Assembly: GCA_017591395.1 (NCBI GenBank)
Contig: WEDG01004105.1
Coordinates: forward strand, 97,018 to 161,017
DNA: 64,000 bases
From: Schistocephalus solidus
Lineage: Eukaryota > Platyhelminthes > Cestoda > Diphyllobothriidea > Diphyllobothriidae
Direction: 5' to 3'
How positions within the stretch are numbered: position 1 is the stretch's first letter; every line of letters begins with the position of its first letter. The position numbers and the translations under genes are program-made. Shown here in pieces: positions 35,201 through 47,053 of this stretch. The notes below the pieces were generated by a model. The model had not been told where the DNA came from, did no database searches, and worked only from the letters and a program-made list of their open reading frames with translations.

Positions 35201-36186
35201 AAATCAACTCGGCGACCTGGGAAGACCTCGCCCAGGATAGACCGGCATGGAGAAGATCAGTGAAGACTGGTTCAGCAATCTACGAGGCCAACCGGATCGC
35301 CGCCGCCAAGGCCAAAAGAGCGGCACGAAAGTCACCAGCGCCCCGCACCAACACCGCCAATGCCCAGGCCCTGCCAACATGCCCGCGCTGTCAACGCATC
35401 TTCCGCGCGCGAATCGGCCTGGTCGGACATCTTCGGACGCAATGCACCAACAATCCCACAATTCCAATTTCTACGTCAAATTCTGCCAACCCTCATTCTG
35501 ACTCCCCCACCCTCACTCCTGACATCAATTCCATTACTCCCACCATCATAGAGACCACATCCATCTACTCATCGCCTGTTACCCCCACCACCGCAACCAC
35601 CATTGCCTTCGCCTTCACTACTACCACCACAACCACCATCAGCGATGGGGAATCTCTCCTAAGCTGTACTCAATGCGACCGCACATTCACCTCACGCATC
35701 GGCCTGGTCGGTCACTTGCGAATACATCGTACAGAGACCGGTGAGCCAGTGCCTGGAACACCATCACACAGCAGAGATCGTCGCCTCCACTGCCCTCACT
35801 GTACTCGCGCATTCACTCATCGCATGGGCCTATTCGGTCACATGCGCATCCATGACAGCGGAATTCACCACAATGCCGACAACACCGATACACCATTCAC
35901 ACCCTCCGCTCCTGCCATTCTTAGCGCCCCTGCCACCCCCACTACCATGAATGACATCGCCCCAGCCTCTACCGATTTCTCCTGCCCACACTGCGCCCGC
36001 AACTTCAACTCACGCATCGGCCTGGTCGGTCACCTGCGAATCCATCGCACGGAGGCTGGTGAACCAGTGCCTGGGGCTCCGACATACAGTCGACGCGCCC
36101 GCCTTCACTGACCTCCTTGCTCCCGCACATTTACACACCGCATGGGCCTCTTAGGACACATGCACCTCCACGACAACCTCCGGTAA
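32243..36186 (+). pseudogene. Endonuclease-RT-zinc finger polyprotein, copy 1 (frameshifted)
   Basis: An APE-type endonuclease and reverse transcriptase that would nick DNA and copy the element RNA into it, with C-terminal zinc fingers likely binding nucleic acid. Lesions: an extra A near 32644 splits the endonuclease into two frames. Five Gs at 33905-33909 cause a frameshift in RT, so 'KRKG' runs into a stop at 33926. A TGA at 36109-36111 removes the fifth finger, whose codons run on to 36186. The RT-finger frame 33946-36111 is open. The assigned start (GTG 32243) is not an ATG, and the frame is open upstream to 32015 without ATG. Confidence 0.85.
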
Positions 36187-36900
36187 ACCACCGGAGGCTA
36201 AGCTGCATCAGCACACACTACCTACACCAATACATCGACTACACCCTCACAATCACCATTTACCAGAGTATATCACGGTTTCCTAGAAACCGTGGCTGGG
36301 AAGTCTGCCAATCTGACGCTTCCACCAGACCACGCCGTCGGCTCAGTGTATGTGCTGTGTGTGTCGAGTGGCTGACCAGTGGACTGGGAGTCAGACGGCG
36401 ATGGCTGCTCCATATCCCCTGAGTTTGTGAATCCTGGTGTGTGCGTTATGGGGGCCAGGTCGTGCTGTGGCGCGCGAAGACGGGTACGCCGATCCGTCAG
36501 TTAATGCGCCCACTCCCACATCAGGCAACTGACCGGCTCGGACAGTAGTCTGACTGTGGGGGTGGGGGAGAGAGTGAGGTCGACAGCTCAGTGCATATTC
36601 CTCACTATAAACAATCTGACGCGCTTGAAACTATCACGGTGCGCTAAAAGCCGTGGCTTGGAAGGTTGCCAACTGACGGGATAACTCGGACCGCGTGGTC
36701 AGCCCAATGTGTGTTTTGTGTGGAGTGGCTGACTGGCGGACTGAGAGTCAGGTTGCAATGGCTCCTTCTTAATGTGGCCTTTATGGCACTCCCACACCGT
36801 GGGATCCGAGCCAGGTGTGGTGGCACGCCCAGGGGCGGCTCCGGCCGCGCCAGCCACCTGCGCCCTCTCCCATCTCCGGTCTTCTTGACTCTGTCTTGAC
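36187..36900 (+). other. 3'UTR of copy 1 and start of the next 5'UTR
   Basis: It holds a perfect 9-bp hairpin with a 3-nt loop at 36274-36294 (arm CACGGTTTC), a TATAAA at 36606, and the 'GGTTGCCAACTGACGGG' monomer start near 36663. No coding sequence. I cannot place the 3'UTR/5'UTR border exactly. Confidence 0.6.
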
Positions 36901-37049
36901 ACCGGGCTCAGGTGGGGGAGGAGGAGAGAGTGCGGTAGCTGCAGCGCAAGGCTACTATCACTTAAAACTAATTCACGCGCAAGTCACCGTCCCTGCACCA
37001 CCTGGTGTGGAGCATACGGTGGACCTCGTCGAAATCGACGGTCGAACTG

Positions 37050-37090
<41 letters not shown>

Positions 37091-37678
37091 GGTGTAGGGG
37101 TACTAGTTAGGGGCAGCACCACACAGCTTGCATTTGGTCGCTCCATTTGTCTCGTACAGGTGGTGAATGCTCCTGTGGCCGCCTCTAACTGGTACCCAAC
37201 TCTCACCTGTGGCTCCTCGAAGTTGGGTTCTTCCCAGCGGCCACACCCCGGGCAACCGTCACGACCGGCGGGCTAAACCAGGTGAGGGTCTCCGGTGTTG
37301 TGTGTGCCTCCACACCCGGTATGTCTGACTCCCGAACTTCCCATCTCTCCCCCCTCTCAAAAAGTCCTACGGTGGGGGCGACAGCAACCCCGTAGGCGGC
37401 CCAGACTAACTCGGGTCGTTCTTCCACTAAACCAAAACCGTGACCCATAGTGGAGTTCGGCAGCCGTCTGGGATGTCCGAGCAGCCCTATTTAGGGATAG
37501 CACTGCTTGCCTCCTCGCGGAGGAAGGGGCTAGAAAATGTGCCCTAAAAAATGCTGGTTCTCACGTCTTCTGCAGCCGGCCGCGGCTCGCAGATCGCAAA
37601 CTACGCGGTCGTAAAACTCAAACAAACAACAATACCCCCCGTCCTCATCCCCCTCGCCATACTCTCCAGGCTGCTCGG

Positions 37679-39361
37679 GTGAGTCCACTCACACTAGCAG
37701 CCTGGAATGTTCGTTCCCTTTTAGACAATCCTAGGAGCAACCGGCCGGAACGGCGGACGGCGCTAGTCGCTCGGGAACTGGCGCGCTACAAGGTGGACAT
37801 TGCTGCTCTCAGCGAGACCCGATTCTCTGAGCAGGGTCAGCTGGAGGAGGTGGGGGCCAGCTACACCTTCTTCTGGAGCGGCCGGCCAAAGGCAGAGCGA
37901 CGCGACGCTGGTGTTGCCTTTGCCATCCGTAACGACATCGTGGGACGTCCGCCCTGTCTGCCGCAGGGTATCAATGATCGCCTGATGAGCCTCCGCCTGC
38001 CTCTTCGGGGAGACCAGTTCGCCACCATCATCAGCGCCTACGCTCCCCCAATGACGAGCTCTGATGCGGCGAAGGACCAATTCTACGAGGACCTGCACGC
38101 CTTGCTGGCGACTGTGCCGAAAGAGGACAAGTTAATTGTCCTTGGTGACTTCAATGCCCGCGTCGGGACGGACCACGCTGCCTGGCAGGGAGTGCTGGGT
38201 CCCCACGGTCTGGGTAGCTGCAACGCTAACGGCCTCCTTCTTCTGCGCACGTGTGCGGAACACCGTCTCCTGCTGTCCAACACCTTCTTCCGCCTTCCGA
38301 CGCGGGAGAAGGCCACGTGGATGCACCCTCGGTCGCGGCGCTGGCATCTGCTGGACTATGTTCTCGTCCGGAGGCGAGATCGACAGGACGTGCTGGTAAC
38401 CAAGGCGATCCGCGATGCCGATGGTTGGACAGATCACCGCCTCGTCATCTCCCAGATGAGGCTCCGACTGCAACCCCGACGAAGGCCCCAAGGTAAGAGG
38501 CCGCCATGTAAGTTAAATACTCTTTTATTAAATTTGCCTGCTCACTGTTTTGATTTCAGCAACCAAATAACCGAGAAACTGGAGGACCTGCATGCTCCAG
38601 ATGATAACGATACCGTGGAGACACGATGGTGTCAACTGCGAAATGTCATCCAGTCCACCGCCCTCGATGTACTCGGACGCGCACACCGTCGACACCAGGA
38701 CTGGTTTGACGACAATGACGCCGACATCAGCAACTTACTCGCGGAGAAGAATAGACTACACAAAGCCTACATGGACCTTCGGACTGACGCCACCAAAGCA
38801 GCCTTTTTCAGATGCCGGCGCCTTGTACAACAACGGCTGCGGGAGATGCAGGATGCCTGGATGATCCGAAAGGCTGAAGAAATCCAGGGGTATGCGGACC
38901 GCAATGAAATGAAAAACTTTTTCAAAGCCATCAAGGCCATCTACGGCCCGTGTATCAAGGGGTCCGCACCGCTGCTCAGCTCTGATGGGACAACACTGCT
39001 GACAGAGAAATCGCAAATTCTGAAGCGCTGGGCCGAGCACTTCAGAAGTGTCCTTAATTGCTCATCAGCCATCTCCGATGCTGCCATTGACCGGCTCCCT
39101 CAAGTGGACACGAACAATGACCTGGATCTGCCGCCTTCCCTACCAGAAACCATCCGGGCCGTGCAGCAGATTTCCAGCGGTAAAGCACCGGGATCCGACG
39201 CAATCCCACCGGAAGTCTACAAGCACGGTGGGCCCCGGCTGATGGCAGAACTCACAACACTCTTCCAGGAGATGTGGCGCCAAGGACAAGTTCCTCAGGA
39301 TTTCAAAGACGCGACCATCGTCCATCTCTACAAACGGAAGGGGGAACCGGCAACTCTGTGA
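37679..39361 (+). pseudogene. Endonuclease and N-terminal RT, copy 2
   Basis: 560 open codons from GTG 37679. The frame is in fact open from 37451, with no ATG in the first 76 codons, so the true start is unknown. The APE-type endonuclease covers about residues 5-270: 'AAWNVR' (catalytic Asn), 'SETR' (Glu), 'GDFNARVG' (Asp, Asn), 'DYVLVRRR' and 'TDHRLV' (Asp-His). An AT-rich 67-bp GT...AG island at 38493-38559 is read through in frame. The RT fingers region follows with '[19 protein letters not shown]'. The frame ends in 'KRKGEPATL' because the run of five Gs at 39340-39344 shifts it. The next frame continues the RT at the same point, so this is one gene with a one-base insertion. Confidence 0.85.
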
Positions 39362-41621
39362 TAATCACAGAGGCATCTCGTTGCTCAACATCGCCGGGAA
39401 GATCTTCGCCCGTATCCTTCTCAATCGTCTTAACGGTCATCTAGAGCAGGGCCTGCTCCCGGAAAGCCAATGTGGCTTCCGCCGACACCGCGGGACAACC
39501 GATATGATCTTCGCCGCCCGCCAGCTACAAGAGAAGTGTCAGGAGATGCGAACTCACCTTTACACTACCTTCGTGGATCTAACGAAAGCCTTTGACACGG
39601 TGAATCGTGACGGACTGTGGAAAGTCATGCAGAAATTTGGTTGTCCTGAGCGGTTCACGCACATGGTGCGTCAGCTTCATGACGGGATGACGGCGCGCGT
39701 CACTGACAACGGGACGGTATCCGAAGCATTCGCAGTGACCAACGGAGTAAAGCAGGGCTGCGTACTGGCCCCCACCCTCTTCAGTCTCATGTTCTCGGCT
39801 ATGCTGATGGACGCCTACCGTGATGAGCAGCCTGGTATTCGCATCGCCTACAGAACTGACGGGCGCCTTCTCAACAGTCGGCGTATGCAGGCTCCAACGC
39901 GCGTGTCTACGACTACAGTCCATGACTTGCTCTTCGCGGACGACTGCGCCCTTAACACCGTGACGGAGGAGGACATGCAAAGGAGCATGGACCTCTTCGC
40001 CGAAGGCTGCGCCGATTTTGGATTAACAATCAGTACAGCCAAAACGGTTGTCATGCACCAGCCGCCACCCAGCGCGGAATACAATGCTCCTCGAATCAAT
40101 GTCAACGGTGCTCAACTCAAAAACGTGGAGACCTTCGCTTATCTAGGAAGCACGATTTCGCGCAACACGAGAATCGATGACGAGGTTGCCCAACGGATTT
40201 CCAAAGCTAGTCAGGCCTTCGGCCGGCTGCAGGCCTCCGTGTGGAATCGCCACGGTATTCACCTGAACACCAAACTGAAGATGTACAAGGCCGTCGTCTT
40301 GTCGACACTCCTTTACGGAGCGGAAACCTGGACCGTCTACTCGAACCAAGCCAGGAAGCTGAATCACTTTCATCTCAGCTGCCTCCGCAGAATACTGAAG
40401 CTGAGATGGCAAGACAGGATACCGGACACGGAAGTCCTGGAGCGGACCGGAATCCTCAGCATCCATGCCATGCTGAGGCAAGTGCAGCTGCGATGGAGCG
40501 GCCACTTGGTAAGAATGGACGACGAGCGACTACCCAAACGACTTTTCTACGGAGATGTCGCTACGGGTTCTCGTCGGCAGGGGGGTCAAAAACGACGCTA
40601 CAAGGACACTTTGAAGAAATCGCTGAAGCAACTGCAAATCAACTCGGCGACCTGGGAAGACCTCGCCCAGGATAGACCGGCATGGAGAAGATCAGTGAAG
40701 ACTGGTTCAGCAATCTACGAGGCCAACCGGATCGCCGCCGCCAAGGCCAAAAGAGCGGCACGAAAGTCACCAGCGCCCCGCACCAACACCGCCAATGCCC
40801 AGGCCCTGCCAACATGCCCGCGCTGTCAACGCATCTTCCGCGCGCGAATCGGCCTGGTCGGACATCTTCGGACGCAATGCACCAACAATCCCACAATTCC
40901 AATTTCTACGTCAAATTCTGCCAACCCTCATTCTGACTCCCCCACCCTCACTCCTGACATCAATTCCATTACTCCCACCATCATAGAGACCACATCCATC
41001 TACTCATCGCCTGTTACCCCCACCACCGCAACCACCATTGCCTTCGCCTTCACTACTACCACCACAACCACCATCAGCGATGGGGAATCTCTCCTAAGCT
41101 GTACTCAATGCGACCGCACATTCACCTCACGCATCGGCCTGGTCGGTCACTTGCGAATACATCGTACAGAGACCGGTGAGCCAGTGCCTGGAACACCATC
41201 ACACAGCAGAGATCGTCGCCTCCACTGCCCTCACTGTACTCGCGCATTCACTCATCGCATGGGCCTATTCGGTCACATGCGCATCCATGACAGCGGAATT
41301 CACCACAATGCCGACAACACCGATACACCATTCACACCCTCCGCTCCTGCCATTCTTAGCGCCCCTGCCACCCCCACTACCATGAATGACATCGCCCCAG
41401 CCTCTACCGATTTCTCCTGCCCACACTGCGCCCGCAACTTCAACTCACGCATCGGCCTGGCCGGTCACCTGCGAATCCATCGCACGGAGGCTGGTGAACC
41501 AGTGCCTGGGGCTCCGACATATAGTCGACGCGCCCGCCTTCACTGACCTCCTTGCTCCCGCACATTTACACACCGCATGGGCCTCTTAGGACACATGCAC
41601 CTCCACGACAACCTCCGGTAA
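39346..41621 (+). pseudogene. RT catalytic core and C2H2 zinc fingers, copy 2
   Basis: The open frame continues the RT from '[20 protein letters not shown]'. Motif A is '[11 protein letters not shown]', motif B '[17 protein letters not shown]' and motif C '[10 protein letters not shown]', so the catalytic Asp residues are intact. The RTE/BovB-like end 'YGAETWTVY' and '[12 protein letters not shown]' follows. A basic linker ('[10 protein letters not shown]') leads to four fingers, numbered from 39381: residues 479-500 (CPRC...HLRTQC, a CCHC variant), 574-594, 616-636 and 680-700. The last three have C-x2-C-x12-H-x3-H spacing. A TGA at 41544-41546 sits where the fifth finger's first Cys is expected. 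The rest of that finger is readable to the TAA at 41619-41621. Thr/Ser/Pro-rich spacers separate the fingers. Confidence 0.85.
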
Positions 41622-42334
41622 ACCACCGGAGGCTAAGCTGCATCAGCACACACTACCTACACCAATACATCGACTACACCCTCACAATCACCATTTACCA
41701 GAGTATATCACGGTTTCCTAGAAACCGTGGCTGGGAAGTCTGCCAATCTGACGCTTCCACCAGACCACGCCGTCGGCTCAGTGTATGTGCTGTGTGTGTC
41801 GAGTGGCTGACCAGTGGACTGGGAGTCAGACGGCGATGGCTGCTCCATATCCCCTGAGTTTGTGAATCCTGGTGTGTGCGTTATGGGGGCCAGGTCGTGC
41901 TGTGGCGCGCGAAGACGGGTACGCCGATCCGTCAGTTAATGCGCCCACTCCCACATCAGGCAACTGACCGGCTCGGACAGTAGTCTGACTGTGGGGGTGG
42001 GGGAGAGAGTGAGGTCGACAGCTCAGTGCATATTCCTCACTATAAACAATCTGACGCGCTTGAAACTATCACGGTGCGCTAAAAGCCGTGGCTTGGAAGG
42101 TTGCCAACTGACGGGATAACTCGGACCGCGTGGCCAGCCCAATGTGTGTTTTGTGTGGAGTGGCTGACTGGCGGACTGAGAGTCAGGTTGCAATGGCTCC
42201 TTCTTAATGTGGCCTTTATGGCACTCCCACACCGTGGGATCCGAGCCAGGTGTGGTGGCACGCCCAGGGCGGCTCCGGCCGCGCCAGCCACCTGCGCCCT
42301 CTCCCATCTCCGGTCTTCTTGACTCTGTCTTGAC
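41622..42334 (+). other. 3'UTR of copy 2 and start of the next 5'UTR
   Basis: The same hairpin as in copy 1 lies at 41709-41729. One G is missing near 42268 (CCAGGGCGG against CCAGGGGCGG in the other units). No coding sequence. Confidence 0.6.
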
Positions 42335-42483
42335 ACCGGGCTCAGGTGGGGGAGGAGGAGAGAGTGCGGTAGCTGCAGCGCAAGGCTACTATCACTTAAA
42401 ACTAATTCACGCGCAAGTCACCGTCCCTGCACCACCTGGTGTGGAGCATACGGTGGACCTCGTCGAAATCGACGGTCGAACTG

Positions 42484-42522
<39 letters not shown>

Positions 42523-43110
42523 GTGTAGGGGTACTAGTTAGGGGCAGCACCACACAGCTTGCATTTGGTCGCTCCATTTGTCTCGTACAGGTGGTGAATG
42601 CTCCTGTGGCCGCCTCTAACTGGTACCCAACTCTCACCTGTGGCTCCTCGAAGTTGGGTTCTTCCCAGCGGCCACACCCCGGGCAACCGTCACGACCGGC
42701 GGGCTAAACCAGGTGAGGGTCTCCGGTGTTGTGTGTGCCTCCACACCCGGTATGTCTGACTCCCGAACTTCCCATCTCTCCCCCCTCTCAAAAAGTCCTA
42801 CGGTGGGGGCGACAGCAACCCCGTAGGCGGCCCAGACTAACTCGGGTCGTTCTTCCACTAAACCAAAACCGTGACCCATAGTGGAGTTCGGCAGCCGTCT
42901 GGGATGTCCGAGCAGCCCTATTTAGGGATAGCACTGCTTGCCTCCTCGCGGAGGAAGGGGCTAGAAAATGTGCCCTAAAAAAATGCTGGTTCTCACGTCT
43001 TCTGCAGCCGGCCGCGGCTCGCAGATCGCAAACTACGCGGTCGTAAAACTCAAACAAACAACAATACCCCCCGTCCTCATCCCCCTCGCCATACTCTCCA
43101 GGCTGCTCGG

Positions 43111-46100
43111 GTGAGTCCACTCACACTAGCAGCCTGGAATGTTCGTTCCCTTTTAGACAATCCTAGGAGCAACCGGCCGGAACGGCGGACGGCGCTAGTC
43201 GCTCGGGAACTGGCGCGCTACAAGGTGGACATTGCTGCTCTCAGCGAGACCCGATTCTCTGAGCAGGGTCAGCTGGAGGAGGTGGGGGCCAGCTACACCT
43301 TCTTCTGGAGCGGCCGGCCAAAGGCAGAGCGACGCGACGCTGGTGTTGCCTTTGCCATCCGTAACGACATCGTGGGACGTCTGCCCTGTCTGCCGCAGGG
43401 TATCAATGATCGCCTGATGAGCCTCCGCCTGCCTCTTCGGGGAGACCAGTTCGCCACCATCATCAGCGCCTACGCTCCCCCAATGACGAGCTCTGATGCG
43501 GCGAAGGACCAAATTCTACGAGGACCTGCACGCCTTGCTGGCGACTGTGCCGAAAGAGGACAAGTTAATTGTCCTTGGTGACTTCAATGCCCGCGTCGGG
43601 ACGGACCACGCTGCCTGGCAGGGAGTGCTGGGTCCCCACGGTCTGGGTAGCTGCAACGCTAACGGCCTCCTTCTTCTGCGCACGTGTGCGGAACACCGTC
43701 TCCTGCTGTCCAACACCTTCTTCCGCCTTCCGACGCGGGAGAAGGCCACGTGGATGCACCCTCGGTCGCGGCGCTGGCATCTGCTGGACTATGTTCTCGT
43801 CCGGAGGCGAGATCGACAGGACGTGCTGGTAACCAAGGCGATCCGCGATGCCGATGGTTGGACAGATCACCGCCTCGTCATCTCCCAGATGAGGCTCCGA
43901 CTGCAACCCCGACGAAGGCCCCAAGGTAAGAGGCCGCCATGTAAGTTAAATACTCTTTTATTAAATTTGCCTGCTCACTGTTTTGATTTCAGCAACCAAA
44001 TAACCGAGAAACTGGAGGACCTGCATGCTCCAGATGATAACGATACCGTGGAGACACGATGGTGTCAACTGCGAAATGTCATCCAGTCCACCGCCCTCGA
44101 TGTACTCGGACGCGCACACCGTCGACACCAGGACTGGTTTGACGACAATGACGCCGACATCAGCAACTTACTCGCGGAGAAGAATAGACTACACAAAGCC
44201 TACATGGACCTTCGGACTGACGCCACCAAAGCAGCCTTTTTCAGATGCCGGCGCCTTGTACAACAACGGCTGCGGGAGATGCAGGATGCCTGGATGATCC
44301 GAAAGGCTGAAGAAATCCAGGGGTATGCGGACCGCAATGAAATGAAAAACTTTTTCAAAGCCATCAAGGCCATCTACGGCCCGTGTATCAAGGGGTCCGC
44401 ACCGCTGCTCAGCTCTGATGGGACAACACTGCTGACAGAGAAATCGCAAATTCTGAAGCGCTGGGCCGAGCACTTCAGAAGTGTCCTTAATTGCTCATCA
44501 GCCATCTCCGATGCTGCCATTGACCGGCTCCCTCAAGTGGACACGAACAATGACCTGGATCTGCCGCCTTCCCTACCAGAAACCATCCGGGCCGTGCAGC
44601 AGATTTCCAGCGGTAAAGCACCGGGATCCGACGCAATCCCACCGGAAGTCTACAAGCACGGTGGGCCCCGGCTGATGGCAGAACTCACAACACTCTTCCA
44701 GGAGATGTGGCGCCAAGGACAAGTTCCTCAGGATTTCAAAGACGCGACCATCGTCCATCTCTACAAACGGAAGGGGGAACCGGCAACTCTGTGATAATCA
44801 CAGAGGCATCTCGTTGCTCAACATCGCCGGGAAGATCTTCGCCCGTATCCTTCTCAATCGTCTTAACGGTCATCTAGAGCAGGGCCTGCTCCCGGAAAGC
44901 CAATGTGGCTTCCGCCGACACCGCGGGACAACCGATATGATCTTCGCCGCCCGCCAGCTACAAGAGAAGTGTCAGGAGATGCGAACTCACCTTTACACTA
45001 CCTTCGTGGATCTAACGAAAGCCTTTGACACGGTGAATCGTGACGGACTGTGGAAAGTCATGCAGAAATTTGGTTGTCCTGAGCGGTTCACGCACATGGT
45101 GCGTCAGCTTCATGACGGGATGACGGCGCGCGTCACTGACAACGGGACGGTATCCGAAGCATTCGCAGTGACCAACGGAGTAAAGCAGGGCTGCGTACTG
45201 GCCCCCACCCTCTTCAGTCTCATGTTCTCGGCTATGCTGATGGACGCCTACCGTGATGAGCAGCCTGGTATTCGCATCGCCTACAGAACTGACGGGCGCC
45301 TTCTCAACAGTCGGCGTATGCAGGCTCCAACGCGCGTGTCTACGACTACAGTCCATGACTTGCTCTTCGCGGACGACTGCGCCCTTAACACCGTGACGGA
45401 GGAGGACATGCAAAGGAGCATGGACCTCTTCGCCGAAGGCTGCGCCGATTTTGGATTAACAATCAGTACAGCCAAAACGGTTGTCATGCACCAGCCGCCA
45501 CCCAGCGCGGAATACAATGCTCCTCGAATCAATGTCAACGGTGCTCAACTCAAAAACGTGGAGACCTTCGCTTATCTAGGAAGCACGATTTCGCGCAACA
45601 CGAGAATCGATGACGAGGTTGCCCAACGGATTTCCAAAGCTAGTCAGGCCTTCGGCCGGCTGCAGGCCTCCGTGTGGAATCGCCACGGTATTCACCTGAA
45701 CACCAAACTGAAGATGTACAAGGCCGTCGTCTTGTCGACACTCCTTTACGGAGCGGAAACCTGGACCGTCTACTCGAACCAAGCCAGGAAGCTGAATCAC
45801 TTTCATCTCAGCTGCCTCCGCAGAATACTGAAGCTGAGATGGCAAGACAGGATACCGGACACGGAAGTCCTGGAGCGGACCGGAATCCTCAGCATCCATG
45901 CCATGCTGAGGCAAGTGCAGCTGCGATGGAGCGGCCACTTGGTAAGAATGGACGACGAGCGACTACCCAAACGACTTTTCTACGGAGATGTCGCTACGGG
46001 TTCTCGTCGGCAGGGGGTCAAAAACGACGCTACAAGGACACTTTGAAGAAATCGCTGAAGCAACTGCAAATCAACTCGGCGACCTGGGAAGACCTCGCCC

Positions 46101-47053
46101 AGGATAGACCGGCATGGAGAAGATCAGTGAAGACTGGTTCAGCAATCTACGAGGCCAACCGGATCGCCGCCGCCAAGGCCAAAAGAGCGGCACGAAAGTC
46201 ACCAGCGCCCCGCACCAACACCGCCAATGCCCAGGCCCTGCCAACATGCCCGCGCTGTCAACGCATCTTCCGCGCGCGAATCGGCCTGGTCGGACATCTT
46301 CGGACGCAATGCACCAACAATCCCACAATTCCAATTTCTACGTCAAATTCTGCCAACCCTCATTCTGACTCCCCCACCCTCACTCCTGACATCAATTCCA
46401 TTACTCCCACCATCATAGAGACCACATCCATCTACTCATCGCCTGTTACCCCCACCACCGCAACCACCATTGCCTTCGCCTTCACTACTACCACCACAAC
46501 CACCATCAGCGATGGGGAATCTCTCCTAAGCTGTACTCAATGCGACCGCACATTCACCTCACGCATCGGCCTGGTCGGTCACTTGCGAATACATCGTACA
46601 GAGACCGGTGAGCCAGTGCCTGGAACACCATCACACAGCAGAGATCGTCGCCTCCACTGCCCTCACTGTACTCGCGCATTCACTCATCGCATGGGCCTAT
46701 TCGGTCACATGCGCATCCATGACAGCGGAATTCACCACAATGCCGACAACACCGATACACCATTCACACCCTCCGCTCCTGCCATTCTTAGCGCCCCTGC
46801 CACCCCCACTACCATGAATGACATCGCCCCAGCCTCTACCGATTTCTCCTGCCCACACTGCGCCCGCAACTTCAACTCACGCATCGGCCTGGCCGGTCAC
46901 CTGCGAATCCATCGCACGGAGGCTGGTGAACCAGTGCCTGGGGCTCCGACATATAGTCGACGCGCCCGCCTTCACTGACCTCCTTGCTCCCGCACATTTA
47001 CACACCGCATGGGCCTCTTAGGACACATGCACCTCCACGACAACCTCCGGTAA
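43111..47053 (+). pseudogene. Endonuclease-RT-zinc finger polyprotein, copy 3 (three frameshifts)
   Basis: The same gene as in copies 1 and 2. Lesions in order: extra A near 43512 (as in copy 1), five-G frameshift at 44773-44777 (as in both), loss of one G in a run near 46012-46017 (only here), and the TGA at 46976-46978 that cuts the fifth finger (as in both). The third lesion puts the basic linker and fingers in a different frame from the RT core. Catalytic motifs ([17 protein letters not shown]) and all endonuclease residues are unchanged. The leader has seven As, not six, before 'TGCTGG', which closes the upstream frame seen in copies 1 and 2. Confidence 0.85.

Larger units (their letters stand above)
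31490..36900 (+). mobile_element. Zinc-finger non-LTR retrotransposon, array copy 1
   Basis: The first full unit of a head-to-tail array. It has 5'UTR, endonuclease, RT, linker, C2H2 fingers and 3'UTR. It joins the next unit with no foreign DNA and no visible target-site duplication. The EN residues ([24 protein letters not shown]) and BovB-like RT end ('YGAETWTV') suggest an RTE-like clade, but this is tentative. Confidence 0.85.
36901..42334 (+). mobile_element. Zinc-finger non-LTR retrotransposon, array copy 2
   Basis: The second full unit, 5434 bp. It is the most intact of the three, with an unbroken endonuclease frame. The (TG)n tract is at 37052-37087. By eye it differs from copies 1 and 3 at very few positions. 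Confidence 0.9.

Noticed and set aside
45674..46978. 434-codon frame as a fusion gene
   Set aside because: Its first part is an out-of-frame reading of RT. Only after the one-G loss near 46015 does it enter the true linker and finger frame.
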